A stretch of 64,000 nucleotides of DNA, taken from contig VXAA01006076.1 of assembly GCA_013399115.1 (NCBI GenBank), forward strand, positions 830,205 through 894,204, in the 5' to 3' direction. The translations under genes and the position numbers were made by a program. This DNA is from Anseranas semipalmata (taxonomy: Eukaryota; Chordata; Aves; Anseriformes; Anseranatidae). Under the pieces are notes generated by a model. That model was given only the letters and a program-made list of their open reading frames with translations, was not told the origin of the DNA and ran no database searches. Below are positions 24,080 to 37,200 of this stretch, one piece after another (the stretch's first letter is position 1; every line of letters begins with the position of its first letter).

Positions 24080-24753
24080 GTAAGACGATGTACAGAAGAT
24101 GACGTGTTTGTGATTAGATGTTCTGTAGATCTGAAGTATTGTGAGTGTTCAGTTGTTAGTACAGTTCATGGAATTTATAGTAGCTTTGTGAAAGACTTCA
24201 CTTCCCTTTCTCCATCTGCCCTCACTCTTGTCCTCATTTTCCTTGTGAAATATTTAAATCTAATCTCAGTGTCCAAGGATTGTGTATAAGCAGTTGAGAA
24301 ACTGCTGGTCATATTTATGAAGATGTGTTTGATCCACTGGGGCTACTTCAGTGTTACTGTTTTCTGGAGGAGATAGCAATTTTAATAATGAGGGTCTAAG
24401 AATTGCTGTTTGAGGGATTTCTAATGGTTTTGCCTTTCCATCATATGCCTCTTTCAGTCATTTATTTCAAGGTCATCTTTAATAGTACTTGTGTCCGCTC
24501 TTCCATCCAGAGCTTAATTTACTCCTCACATATGTAGGCATGGCATCCTAGGACCTTCTTCACTGGACTTCAAGGTTAGTTTTTGGTGTCCTGGCTAAAA
24601 CTGTGAATTGTGTCAAAGAACTGCAGCATCCACGTGTCAAAGAATAGCAGCATCCAGATGCTCCTGTATCTGCAAAGATGAAGAGAAAATATGACCATGC
24701 AATTTTGATGACACCGGACACACACAAATTTAGTCATGCCTATTTCTGTCTAG
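24080..24753 (+). other. MICAL3: Intron with a short tandem duplication
   Basis: Contains an imperfect 24-base duplication at 24611-24656 (tgtcaaagaactgcagcatc, repeated with few changes). The acceptor is tttctgtctag. Confidence 0.85.
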
Positions 24754-24940
24754 GGCTCACTCAAAAAGGAGTTCCCTCAAAACCTGGGAGGCAGTGATGT
24801 CTGCTACTTCTGTCGCAAGCGAGTCTATGTGATGGAGAGGCTGAGTGCTGAAGGCAAGTTCTTCCACCGCAGTTGCTTCAAGTGTGAATACTGTGCCACC
24901 ACTCTGCGATTGTCATCTTATGCCTATGATATTGAAGATG
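24754..24940 (+). CDS. MICAL3: MICAL3 exon: LIM domain, first zinc finger and part of the second
   Basis: It encodes [20 protein letters not shown], then [20 protein letters not shown] and [20 protein letters not shown]. Zinc ligands are visible: CxxC (CYFC), H with C in FHRSC, then CEYC for the second finger. The sequence is closer to MICAL3 ([27 protein letters not shown]) than to MICAL2 (HFFHRECFRCSICATTL), which is the main reason for naming the gene MICAL3. The exon ends in phase 1 (GATG|gtaaga). LIM domains in this family mediate protein contacts and take part in autoinhibition. Confidence 0.97.
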
Positions 24941-27935
24941 GTAAGAGAAATTGCCTTTTTGTCAGAATTCTTTTAACTGTCTTGGAAGTTTGTCTAGTGA
25001 TTTCATCTCTTTTTTTTTGCTTACAAATTATTTGGTGAGTTAGGGAAGGGAGTAACTTTGGTTCCAAAGACACATTCTCTTAAACTGCTGAAACTACATG
25101 GATTTCCTATGGCCGGGTAGTGCAGACAGCAAAATAACTGAGCTGTTAGGAATTAATTTAACATAAGAATAGCTGCTGAAATGCAAAAAAAAATAATAGT
25201 TGGGGGCTTTAAAATGGTTTGACAGCTGATTTTGAAGGCTAGATCCTTTACTCTTCCTTCAGTACCGTTTAAATGAGGAAACACCCTAGTGTTTAAAATC
25301 ATTTAAGAGAACATAACATGTCGGAGACACACACAATCAGCTTTTTCTTCTTGAAGAGACAACACAGTAGAAACAACAGTAGAACTCTACATTTATTTTA
25401 GGTATAATAAAATAGGAACTTTGTAATCAGGGGCTATGATAATAGTTGATTGCAGACTAAGTTCTCTTTAGGCAAAAATGGAGCATGGAAGTTGAGTAAG
25501 GGTAAGTCAGTTTTAGATATTTGGAGAAAGTGTTGTTGGAGTAGTTATTGAAGATTCAGTAATGACTTGTATTCTGTATCTGATAGACTGAGGAGTAAAG
25601 AATATGAATACAAAACTTGTTGATGACTCAGTTAACAGAATCTGGCATGCAAAGGATTAAGGAAAGCTGCAGATATACCTAACATCTGAGAAACCAGACA
25701 ATATGGCAGCAGATGGAACTTCATTTATCATCCCAAAAGTGTGCATATTGAAAATAATGATTTGAAATCACACATCACTTGTGAATAATAACTTCCTTCA
25801 GAGAGTACTAATGTGTCGCATTCATTGCTTGAACAGGGGTTAACAAAAATTTCACATTTTCTGAAGAAAGAATAAAGTAGAAAGTGTCTTAGACAAACCT
25901 TTATGTATATCAACACCATTCTTTCACAGCTGTCATTTATCTTTACTCCTATCTCAACAGGAAAACATGCAAATTGATGTAAAACTACCGAGATATTAAA
26001 TGGAAAGGATTCTACACCAGAAACGATGGTGTAGAAACCAAAATAAGAGAAAAAAAAAGTGCTAGAACCAATACTTTTCCACATTCATTGAAGCAAAGGT
26101 GAAGTAAAAATTGTAAGCTGTATGCCACAGGATGGAACTCCAGAATATTCTGTGCAGACTGAAAAGTTATAAAATTGATAGATACCTACTGTGGGTAGCT
26201 AGGAAGAATCTTTTTGAAAATACTGGGTAGGGTAATGGCCATGGAAACATCAGCTAGGCTTAAGGGGCAAAAAAGAACCAAAATAATGTATCTATTGATG
26301 ATGAATTATGTAACAACCTTCAGTAATGGACTTGCTTGGTCACGAAGGATTGAGGAATCTTAGAATCATCAAACCATGTCTCCCAGTAAGAAATAGAAAA
26401 CCCATTATTCCTTGGCCAGGAGGTCAGCAGACTTGGCTTGTGAGTTTAAAGGGGCCAGTGATAATTTTGAAATCAATGTGTAAAAGTAACAGCTTCATCA
26501 GTAATCAAAGTTGGGACAAAGCATTTTTTTTGAGCACTGCTGTTATTTAGTGAATTCAGAAGTAATAGAGTATCTGATTAATTGTTTAGCAATAACAGAC
26601 TGAACTTTTCTGTCAGCTATATGGGCTGAAACAGTTTTTGCCACGAGGTTTAGTGATTCCCTCTGCCAGCAAGCTTACATACACAGTTATGGCCAGATAG
26701 TTCGCAGTGAAGCAAACACAAAGCTTGGAGTCTCAGCACACCTATAGCATTGATTCTGAAATAATAACCACATGCTTAAGTTTTGTAGGTGTATGAAGCA
26801 AATATGTCCAAACAGAAATATGTGGTATCCTATCTAATCCAGTCATTGTGAAAATTCCGCTCATATTTCATTCTGGGTTTTCTTTGAGAGAAAAATAACA
26901 AAGTATATGCACATAGCAACTATTCATCTAGGTCTTTTCACTGATCAGCATTTAAAATCTGAGAATTTTTATGTAAGAGCTTTTCTGTTGTTTCTCTTTT
27001 CAGACATTTCCCCCGAAACAAATTGAATGAGCAGTTTTTTGAAAGAGCCAGTATTAACAAATGTTTATTTAAGCAGAGGCTTCTCAAAAGATAGCATTTG
27101 CCACTTTTCTGTCATAAAACAAATCATTAGAAAATACTGTGCTAATACCAGTCCAGAGAAACTGGGGGAACCAGCAAAAGTCAGAGTATAGGTTTGAAAT
27201 GCATTAGCAAAGTTGTAGGAATAGGACAGCAGAAGGGGATGCTGTGAGCTGCATGCACTGAGCAGGATACGGTAACAAAGGTAACTGATAGTTAGTTATC
27301 TTCCAGTGATAGATAACTAATGCTATCAGTTTGCTCCTATTGTTATTATTTGCATTGGAGTATCACTTTGCTTTGGCTTACTGATAGCGTTCAGATAACG
27401 GTGAAAACCCATCTAGACTTCTGGGGAGTTACTAAGTCAGTAGTGTCACAAAAGGTCTTGTGAAAATGAATCATTGCTTGGTTGTCCTTTCCACAAGTAA
27501 CCACTGTGCATTTTTAGAGATGGTTCTTTGGGAGTTAACGCCATCCTCTCTCACTTTCCTCTTCTGGTTGTATTCATTCTTGCTTTTTCCAAAAGTGCTT
27601 CTGCCAGCTTTTCATGTGATGATTTCTTTGTTCCGCACACACTGCCCCATTGTTAGCCTGTGATACCACACAAGCCTCACAGCTTTGCTTTGGTGTTTGA
27701 TAGGATATTAAGCTAAATGGCTGTCAGGCACCCAATAGCAGGGAGGCTAGCTGGGAGGGGGAGAGAGGAGGGCTAGAGTTAAAATTTCAGATAGTGTTTG
27801 TCTCCATGCATACTGATTAAACTAGATGGGGCAAAGCGAACGGCAACAGGAAATAAGTTGGAGTGAGATGGACATTTATATTGTGTTAAGCTGCTGTGTT
27901 CTCATTGTCGACCATCATTTGTATTCTATCTGCAG
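24941..27935 (+). other. MICAL3: Intron within the LIM domain
   Basis: About 3 kb, AT-rich. No exon or recognised repeat family. It ends attctatctgcag. A minus-strand ORF at 26084-25728 is low complexity. Confidence 0.85.
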
Positions 27936-28015
27936 GTAAATTCTACTGTAAGCCCCACTACTGTTACCGACTCTCTGGTTATGCTCAAAGGAAGAGGCCA
28001 GCAGTGTCAGGAAAG
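27936..28015 (+). CDS. MICAL3: MICAL3 exon: end of the LIM domain
   Basis: It encodes GKFYCKPHYCYRLSGYAQRK and then RPAVSGK. CKPH supplies the last two zinc ligands of the second finger, completing a full LIM domain with the previous exon. Phase enters 1 and leaves 0 at AAG|gtaact. The human equivalent carries a few extra residues between RPAV and SGK, so this bird form is slightly shorter there; the difference is based on memory. Confidence 0.96.
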
Positions 28016-29158
28016 GTAACTCATTATTTTCATCTAAAATGTCAAGTTAATAGGTTTTGATTCTTAACATTGAAAAAGTAAATATTTTTTTTATTCAGAA
28101 AGTAGAAGAATTCAGAATGTATCAAGTTGCTTTGTTATGTCATGATGTCTTGCAGTTCTATAAATTTTATTTGAAAGCAGTTCCTGTAATTATCACTTCT
28201 CTTTTCATGGTTCTTATTATAAAATAACATAATGTCCCATTCAGAACAGTATCTTGATCTGTTTTCTTGTTGAACTGAGCTGCTTATTCAGTCTGTGTAG
28301 AGACTAAAGAAATTCTGTTAACAATTTTATTTTTCCTTAAGATGAAACAAATTATTTGCATTTCCTCTAAAACATGAAGTACTAACCCAATGGCATAGTC
28401 TAGAAAAGTCTAGAATAGTCTAGAAAGTCATAGAAAAGACCTGCTGTCTTTTCTGGATGTTTGCTCTCTGTTAGTGGGAACTTGTATGGAAAGAAAGGAT
28501 ATCCTTTTTCCTATAGAACTGTAAAGGAAGCACTTGTGCTTTAAACATAGGACCAAGACCTACTGCGTATTACAGAAAAGCGTCCCTGCTTTTGTCTTTG
28601 CAATCCAAGGCATGTTAGACTTAATTTGTCTCTTCAGCCCACTTTTCAGTATTTTTTTGTACTCTGTGTGAGCAAACTATGTGGTAGTCTCTTTGCATTC
28701 AAGTTCTGTTAAGCTTGCATGCTACAAACTGTCTTTCCCCCATTAGATTATATTTTCCTTTGTGGTGGTGGTGGTGATCTTTCTGCCTGTTTCTCAGGTT
28801 TTGTTAGTATAAGCTAACTTCTTGTATACATCCCAAAATCTGTGCCGTATTTCCTGACCAAAAGAAAGACCAAAAGTGAAACGAGTATTATATCCCAGAT
28901 AAGCAGATTTCAGGAATCTTACTGCTTTGGCTTTCTTGAATATCCAGCTTGTTTTTCAGAGCTTAAATAAAGTGATAAATTGAGAGGGAACGTCTTTGGT
29001 TCAGAGCTTGCCTTACGTGATGATTAAGGGATATCTTAATTGCAAGAGGGATGTCTTCTTAGTTCAGTGTGTTCAGTACATATAGCCTCATATGACAAAA
29101 GAGTATTTTTGAGGTACTTGCAATAATATGAAATTAATTTCCCTCCCCATTCTTATAG
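28016..29158 (+). other. MICAL3: Intron
   Basis: Holds a short tandem array of an 'agtctagaa' unit at 28399-28440, and otherwise ordinary intron. The acceptor is cccattcttatag. Confidence 0.85.
28399..28440. repeat. Short tandem array, about 10-11 base unit
   Basis: Reads agtctagaaaagtctagaat, then agtctagaaagtcatagaaa, four imperfect copies of an agtctagaa unit. It is intronic, with no function evident. Confidence 0.8.
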
Positions 29159-29246
29159 GACACCAAAGGACCTCTGCAGGACGCCATGGCAAGTGATGGA
29201 AGTGGACGGGCAAATTCCATCTCCGCCTCAGCAGAGAGGGCTCAAG
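29159..29246 (+). CDS. MICAL3: MICAL3 exon: post-LIM linker
   Basis: It encodes DTKGPLQDAMASDGSGRANS and then ISASAERAQ. This matches the human post-LIM text (EAKGPLQDGATTDANGRAN-type). It has 29 codons and one trailing base, with donor CAAG|gtagct. In the long isoform it joins 47998 to read ERAQ-GSNVNGLEEP. The same frame remains open past the donor, described in the next entry. Confidence 0.93.
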
Positions 29247-29491
29247 GTAGCTCCGCTTCCTTCTTTAGCAGGGTGGTGCAGTACTCTCTCAGCTTCTTTG
29301 ACAGAGTTAGGGTGGCAAGCCAGCGCCTGCAAAGCACAGTTTCCTCGATTGGGCACCAGGTAGCCCAGAACCCTTTGGACTCCTTTTTCATGTGTCAGCT
29401 GATGGCTTTTGGGGTTCCTTTTCTCTATGTTCAGTCAGAAGTTCTTGTGCAGATCTTAGGGGAATTCTGTGGGCAGTCTGCTGACCAGTAA
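29247..29491 (+). CDS. MICAL3: Possible alternative short C-terminus of MICAL3 (donor read-through)
   Basis: If the donor at 29247 is not used, the frame runs a further 80 sense codons to a TAA at 29489. It reads GSSASFFSRVVQYSLSFFDR, a stretch containing RLQSTVSSIGHQV, then FFMCQLMAFGVPFLYV and ends GQSADQ. The first part looks like a basic amphipathic helix and the second has a moderately hydrophobic segment of about 28 residues. Composition is more protein-like and GC-richer than flanking intron, which argues for selection. Short MICAL3 isoforms ending soon after LIM are known in mammals, but I cannot confirm that they use this tail. No AATAAA or ATTAAA was seen in the next 600 bases or so. 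Confidence 0.45.
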
Positions 29492-32354
29492 GAATTAATG
29501 TGACCCAACTTTATAAGCTGTATAACTGGTGTGATTTTGCAGTGCTGTGTGAATTTTGTGCGTTATGTGAATGTCTCAATATATTATTTTGCATTGTGGC
29601 TTTGAGGGCCTAGATGTTCAGTCCTTTCAAAGACATTATCTGAAATAGTTCCAGGAAAACACAGATGCTCAGTTAAGGGTCTCCTCTGAGTGGGCCCAGA
29701 TAAAGAGGCTTTGTCTGTTATGTACGTACCTCACTGTTAGTTAAGTTAAAAGTTCTTCTGATACACTGGAATGATTCACAAACTGGATTTCTGTGTTTGC
29801 CTGAAATCTGGGAGTGGCTTCTCATTCTCCCAAGCTTTTCTTCATTAATCTGGTACTCGAATGGGGAAGATCCCATTGTCTCTGGATTATGTCTCCTTTG
29901 GAATTCTGGGTATCTATGACAGCTAATGGGATTGGATTCCTTACACTTCTTGAATTTCGTGGTGCTGGCAGGTCATGGTGCTCTTCCCTTACTGCCAGAA
30001 TCTGTGCTGCTCCTGGCCATGGCTTTGGGAATGGGGTAGTGAATGTGTGTGTCTTACTGTGAAGTATTTTTGCCTTTTAACTTAAAATTCTAATTCCTTC
30101 TAACATGGGAGAAGTGTCTCTGCTACAAATGCTCGTTTGCCCAGCCCCTAAATACTCATTTAGTGATGTCAGAAAAAGGAAGAGATTTGATTTCTAGTAT
30201 TGGTTCTAGAACACTATGGAAAAACTGAATCAGTTGCTTTTAGAGGGAGAATATATTTAGAGCAAAACTTTGAAAAAAGAATGTTTTCACAGTGCTAGTT
30301 GAGAAGGTACCTTAAAAACATACAGACAGATAAAAATCATGCTTATGTTTGACTGTATGTATTATTCTTACAAGCATTTCTAAGATGGTAACTGAATGCA
30401 GTCAGACTGAAATTCATTCTTACTGTGTGCAGTTGATTCTTTAAGTATAGTTATTGTCACCATTTCCTCTGTCATTGGTGTGGAATTTCCAAATGGCAAA
30501 ATGCAGGAAAGGGAAAATATAGTGAAAAATGACATTTGCAAAATGCCTTGGACAGATGGGATAACTACAGCATTTTTTTGTACTATTGGCTAGACTTAAA
30601 ATTACTTTCTCTAAAGATGAAGAGTTGTTTTTTTTTTATTTTTATGTGGAGTATATTCTTTAAGATGTATGGAAAAGATGTTTCTTGGAGCTGTTATTTA
30701 TTGAGTATCTCATATGAGAATAAGGTGGCTTATGGGGTAAAGCTGATGGTGATGAGAAGTGGAAGAAGAGTTTAACTACGTATATTGATTAGTTTTTCAG
30801 TACAATTCCTGTCAAAGTCTCCTTCTTCTGATTTAGTCCTTCCAACTGATCAAATTTAATTACTCACATAATGTAAGTGAGCCTTCAGTAAATAACATCT
30901 GAGTGATCACTAAGTAGGACAAACAATAGGCCATGGTTTGCTGTAAACTTCTGATCACATATTTCCATCTCTCCTTATGTAGTGGTGGCACAGGTGGCCA
31001 AATTACAAGAACTGTAATATTTCCAGAGAAGGAAAATAGAACAAACACCATTTTATCAAACAGCAAAACTTGAAATCTAGGGCTCCTGTTTGCTTTCTGC
31101 TCTTCTAAGTCAGGCCTGACTGTAGCATCATTTTTTAATCTTTGGGAGCTTTTAAAGCTTTGCCTCTTGTAGTGTGCAAAGTACTTAGGGCATACTCAGC
31201 TGGATGAAGCTAGCTCATCTTTAAGGCAGAGTAATGTGTTGCATTCTTGTGTGCATGACAGAAATACCTTTAATGGTGGAAGAGCGAGCTCTGGCTCGCT
31301 GTTCTCTCCCTTTCTGCTAGAAAAATGCCATTTTTAGCTGAGATTTCGTTTTCTTTGTGAAGCAGGTTCTAAGTATATTTTAAAACTACTCGCTTAACAA
31401 GGGTTACGAAGCAGGAGGAGGCTAAATGCAATGTACTTTAAAAGCAAGCTACAGTATCATGAAAGGCAGGTCAGTTCTCCATTAGTCAGTTTAACAGTGA
31501 TGTCCTGCAGGTACTTATCTTTAGCTCCAGTTCTTGCTGGATAGGCCAGGAAACCTCTAATGTGTTTACAGTTATATATGGCTTGAAAAAAAATGAAAAA
31601 ACACCTCAACTTTTGAATTACAAAGCTTCATGATACGGTGGAAGAATAAAGTATTATTCCTGAGTAATCAAAGGGAGTCTATAAGATTATACCTCTGTAT
31701 AACTCCTGACTTTGAACTACGTGTGTGTATGCTTTCTTGAAAATTATTTACTTCTGTGTGTAAGAAACTACAGGCATTCTGCTTTCACTGAAGTGTAGGC
31801 ACATACCTTAAGCAAAAACTTCTCTGATTTGGAGATAGAGGCAGAGCTGTGTTTCCAATTCTCCACTTCACCCATCTGGTAGACTCACCATTAACAGATC
31901 ATATATCTGAAACTGTTTGACCTCCTTTCAGGCAAGTGCTACCAAATGAAATTTGGCAGTAGTAATTTCATACCTTGAGGTCTGAGCCAGTCTCAGTAGC
32001 GAGGCAGGTCTTGATGAGGAGTGTAAGTTGCCTCTAAAATGACTAAGTAAAAGAGAAGTGTAAAATACATAGGTTTCATTTTTGATGGAAATCTAAAGAT
32101 ACCTTAGAATGGAAAACGAAGGTGTACAGCAGAAACATCAATTGAACAACATACAAGAGAAAAACCCTGCGGTTCTTAAATGTTGTACCCTTTGAGTTAA
32201 ATTCAGTCACGAATTAGCTTGTTCAGTGACCATTATGATGACTTGTACAAGGCCTGCTTTTTAGTTGCCACAGAATCCCAAGTGAATGTAGATTGAATGG
32301 GTTTTCCCCCTACACTCAGTACCTCCTTTACTCTGCCACCGAATCTGGCCTCTT

Positions 32355-32386
32355 CTTCTTTAGCCAGCTTCTTCTTTAGCCAGCTT
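32355..32386. repeat. Perfect 16-base tandem duplication
   Basis: cttctttagccagctt occurs twice in a row at 32355-32370 and 32371-32386. Intronic; probably recent replication slippage. Confidence 0.9.
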
Positions 32387-32527
32387 AGTAATTAAAATAC
32401 ATTCAAACACAAAATAACATTCAGCAGATTTGGTCAGCTGAGGTAAGATTGGTCACAACAAGCACTTACTTGTGATGTGTTACTAACCTGATTGGCATGT
32501 ATTAACTTTGCTAAAGATGTCAGTCCC

Positions 32528-33034
32528 TCACTGGCTGGCCACAGTCTTGGCTGGCATTAAACGTGTTTCGTCTGTCCCTTGTATTGTAATGACTATAGCT
32601 GTAGGGTACAACCTGTGATAAGCAAGTTGAGATTTTTTAGCAGTCAAGTAGAACCACCATTCTTGTGAAAGTTTTGCATGGTTTGCCAGAGGGCCTTTGT
32701 GACATCTTATGTGGTTACAAGGGATGTTTTCAGGGAGGTTATGTTCAAACTCGCTCTTGCAGTACTGATCACCTCTTCGGTTGGGGAAGTGGCAACAAGC
32801 TTTTGAGTGATTGATGCCATTCTCTCCTGGGAAGTCAGGGAAAGCTGTTACTGTGCTTTTGGTCCTGCTGAACTGTGGCATGCTTGTCGTAGATTCTGTA
32901 ACCCTTCTCTGTACTCTGTCTGCCTGTTTCTCTCTATCTTCTGCATTTGCCTTTGTGCCAAAATTGCTGCTATTGCCAAGGGAAAAAAATACTTCGCTTC
33001 TCAACTGTCTCTCCCTTTGATAATCTGTAACCAC
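32528..33034 (-). other. 168-codon antisense ORF of unknown status
   Basis: The minus strand is open from an ATG at 33034 to a stop at 32528. The product is polar, with an even mix of residues (MVTDYQRERQLRSEVFFSLG at the start, a CCHFPNRRGDQYC segment, and IPCNHIRCHKG in the middle). I recognise no domain. The Cys/His spacing is irregular and not a convincing zinc finger. It has no poly(A) signal or splice evidence that I can see. A chance ORF of this length is possible in a window this size. Confidence 0.2.
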
Positions 33035-34215
33035 CGTGTCTTGGATTTTTTTTTTTGAATATTATTTACAGTACTTTATATGGTTTTAATGTGCTTTTAA
33101 TGCAAATGCTGTTTTTCTGTTTGTTCTAAAGGTCTGTAAGAATATATTTTCAAACTTTCAGCTCTTTCTTGACAGATGGACTTGGAACAGTCTTTACCCG
33201 TATCAGATTTATGGTAATGCTTCTTGGGGTGACTTTAGGTGGTTATGTTTTGTTGTAAGATGTTTCTCATTCCAGGCTTGTGTTCTCACAGTAATACATT
33301 TCTGTCCATTTCAGCAATAGGAAGTTCATAAAGGAAAGACCTGATAGGGAAACTCATACAAAATATACTGCAATAAAATGCAAGTCATGAGGTCTTTGCA
33401 GTAGTTACTTGACCCATGAAAGATTTAAAAAAAACAATTATAAGCCATAGAATGCAAAACTGAAAATTTCATTACAAAGTAGAGGCGTTAGGTCTTCTGC
33501 TTTACAATCACAAAAATATGTAGTGTATATGATACAGGTATGCAATATGAAAAGTTAAAAAATTCTCCTATGGGTGTGCCTTTAAATGTTTTCAGGGGGC
33601 AATGTCATGATTAAACCCTTTATGGTAGACTCTTAAATATGTAATCTGTTGTATATAGTGAGCAAAAGTGGACTTTACATGGGTTCCAAGCTCACTTGGA
33701 GAGCTAGAAAAGGGTATCTGCTTTCTCTAGATGGTATGCCCTATAAAGTAAATTATCTGAGCCATTATCCACATTTTCAAAAGGATCTTAACTGTCTGTA
33801 TGATTTACACAAATCTTTATGAATGCGTACAATATTATTTGTACACACTTCTACTTCTGTGACTAACAAAGTGCAAATACATTTTATATAAATTTCTGTA
33901 TATAAATCATCTTCTTGTTCATAAACATTGCCCCTTTACAGTTCTACTACATACATTGAACATGCCTTGTGAAAATAATTCATCTCCAAGCAATACTGTT
34001 TGCTTGTGCATACAAACCCATCTTCATGAAATCCTCCATTTGGTCACTTCCTTTCATTATTCACATTTGGTTTTTGTACTTGTTTCAATTTGATGTGTTA
34101 TAAACAATTACAGATGATACAGTAAAGTAATTCTGTGACATACCATTCTGTTTGTGGTGCCTTCATTTTAAACCACTAAACTGTGCATTTACAAACATCC
34201 ATACCCCCTACACCT

Positions 34216-34241
34216 CCCCCCCCCAAAAAAAAAAAAAAAAA
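34216..34241. repeat. C9-A17 homopolymer junction
   Basis: Nine C followed by seventeen A. A simple-sequence tract likely to be polymorphic and error-prone in sequencing. Confidence 0.9.
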
Positions 34242-37200
34242 GGTACATCCATATTTCAGGATGCACCACCAAACTGTGAGGAAAGAGTTCCTCTTCTACT
34301 GTGCCTTGAAGGTTTTCTTTTTTGTTTGGAGTAACGGTGGTGTTGTGTTCTGCAGGACAGGGTGCATAATACTGAACCCTTTTATGGGTTTTCATACAGC
34401 TCCAAAGAGATCTAATGCAAGATTTATTTCTCTGTGCTGGAAGATTTAAAATGTAAACTTAGGAACCAGACCCTGTGTTTTTGGAAGCTAAGGAGACTGC
34501 GTGGGTTGCATGATTAGGACCAAGGTTCAGTGCCCAGTGAATCATCACTCAATAGCAAGCCAGGAGTCTCTCTTAGGAGATGTGCTTGACTGTTCCCAGT
34601 CCATCATGTTCCTTGTCAGTGTTCTTATCAGGATACGGGTGGCTTTGGTGTAAAAGAAAGGAGAATGCTAGAGGACCAGCAATTTGAAGCCCAGAAAATT
34701 TGGAAAGGCGAAGGCATGACTGGAAGGTTGTTTGTTCTAGAGAGTTGAGATACAGCTGACCTAATAGAGCTTCACTGAAAAATCCTAGAAAAAGATCTGG
34801 GGACTGAGGAAGAATATACAAAATAGTGATGTGGTTAGTTCATGCTTATGACCGGATCCTGCTAAGAACACTTTTTCTAGGGAGTAAAAGGTCTCCCAAT
34901 GCCACTTTTCTTTCTAGCTTTCAGACCTGTAGACTTGTTCCACTGAAATATTTGTTTATTGTTTGTATGTGTATATTCTGAAGGGTGATATGAATTTTTC
35001 TGGGCACTTTTAAGAGCTTCATTAAGTGTTTATGCATCTTAGAAAAAGAATATTGTGTAAAGGAGTTGGATTTTTTTTAATTGTAGAATTGAAACATCTG
35101 TTTTTTGTTTTTAGTTTTGAAAAGTAGAATCTAAGAAATGACTGTTTTGAGGAGATTAAGTTTCCCTCAGAGAAATGGAGGGAGTTTGAATGAAATAAGC
35201 TTGCTGACAGATAATATTCAAGTGAGACAATTAGTGCTCAGAAAGGCTTCATGTCTCCGTTGTATAGCTTCTTTGAAGATTTTTATTTATGCAGTTGTTT
35301 TTAACCTGTTTTTGTTCTGGGTGTGTGTCTCTTTAAATTATGTAATACTTGGTTTTCTTGTTGCTGTGAAATCAAGACATTATTTGTTCAATTGTGTGAA
35401 ATGTTCAAGGGAATAAATTCCAAACAATCTTCAGGTTTCTGAGTTTTTCTTTGTCATCCCCCTTCTCCTTCCACTAGTTCCAGGTGAGGAATGCTGTGGG
35501 GGATAAGTATTTGGGGGAGAACGAAATCAATAGATCTGGCAAGCTCGAATACTCTTCCAAAGATATTCTGGGGAGCTCCATGGCATGTGTAACTGCAGAG
35601 TACTGCAGAGACTTTCTGAGGGCAGTTCTGCTTTAGCAGATACTGGATCTGGTAACTTTTCAGGCTACTTCTGTACCTTTTTTTTTTTTTATTTTTTTTA
35701 AATTATTTTTTTCTTTAGCTGTTATGTTGTGATTTGCTCAGTGTGCAGGGCATACACTACCCAGACAGCATTACATATTTCTGTAGATAAACTGGTAAGC
35801 ACCCCCATACTAAATATTCTACAGCTTTGCTGTAGGTACACTGTCGTTGTGGCTTCACTGATTTTTGTCGATTTGGGAGTTTGTTTTGTGTGCCTTGCTA
35901 CAGGCCAAAGTTCTTTGTAGCACTCTGTAAACAGGGCAATGAAACACATCTGTGAGGGGAGAGGAGGGAGAGGAAGAACATGAGCGAGTGTAAGTCAACG
36001 CTGAGGAACAGGGAGGCATAGCCTTTGCATCTGGTGTGACAGGTAAGCTTTTTGGCAGGATTTGTTTCCTCTTGTTTGTATAGCAGCAGCTGTGATGATG
36101 GGATGTTAGAAGTGATGGAAAGGCATAAAATGAGTAAATACGAAGCCTAATCCTGTATCTTACATTCTAGCTGGATGGTTCTCTCCTCTTAGGAGAATGA
36201 CACATGAGGAGATGACCTCTGTTCTCAAGACTGTTAATAGATTATTCAGTTATGTTCTCATGACCAACATGTGGAGTTTTATCATAGTTTTGAGCTACAT
36301 TTTCCTGTTCTCTGAGATACACTGGATGAGCCTTTGTTAGGAGATCGTTCTGTGTCTTATCTCAGATGCTTTCTCATGCTTCCTACTGCACCATGGTCAA
36401 CGGAAAGCTTGTAATAGCAGATGACTTTTGAGCATCTAATTGTGAACAATGTGGGTTGATTTGGCCAGAGTAGTTATGTTTAAATGGTAGAACACAGAAC
36501 TGCAACATGAAACCAATTCTGTTACACATAAAATTTCCTTCTTCGGAGGAAACCAATCACTTTGTGCCTTTGAAATTACCTTTTATTTTTCTTTACTGTG
36601 AGCAGTAGTCCTAATTTTGAAGCTAAAATGGGCCTTCAGTTCTGAGAAGGAGATTTCAGTGTAAAACTTCATGTGCTGGTGTGTGAACTAGAAATGTCAT
36701 TTTGATGTACCACTACAACAGCCTCCACTGTTCTGTATCAGGAAAGCTGTTAACTTTACAGGTAGATATATGTTCTTCAGAAATCAAATTTTTGCTTCAC
36801 AAATTAAAAAAAAAAAAAAAAGATGGAGGGAGGTGCATTTCCTGAGCTTATCCCCATTTGTGGTGAAATCAGCCTTCCATGATGTACCAGTACAGCAGAC
36901 ATTGTTTTCATCTAAAAATTGGAGAAACCAAGTATTTGTGTAATGGGGTGCTCCCAGTCACTCTCACCTCATTCTCTGTGAAGTCTACACAGATCTCTCA
37001 CGCTTTCTGTTTCTATCCCTGTGGTACTTCTCTAGTGTGATGACTTTGCGTGTTTTCTTACTAATGCCTAAGGAAAGAGTTGAGCTCTGGATCCTGCCCT
37101 GGCAGAGAGGTGCTGCCAGGGAACTCCTTCCATGACCCTGCCACTCAAAAGTCACTTTTGGTTAAAGACACCCTAGTTTTGTTCGTGAAACAAAACTGAA

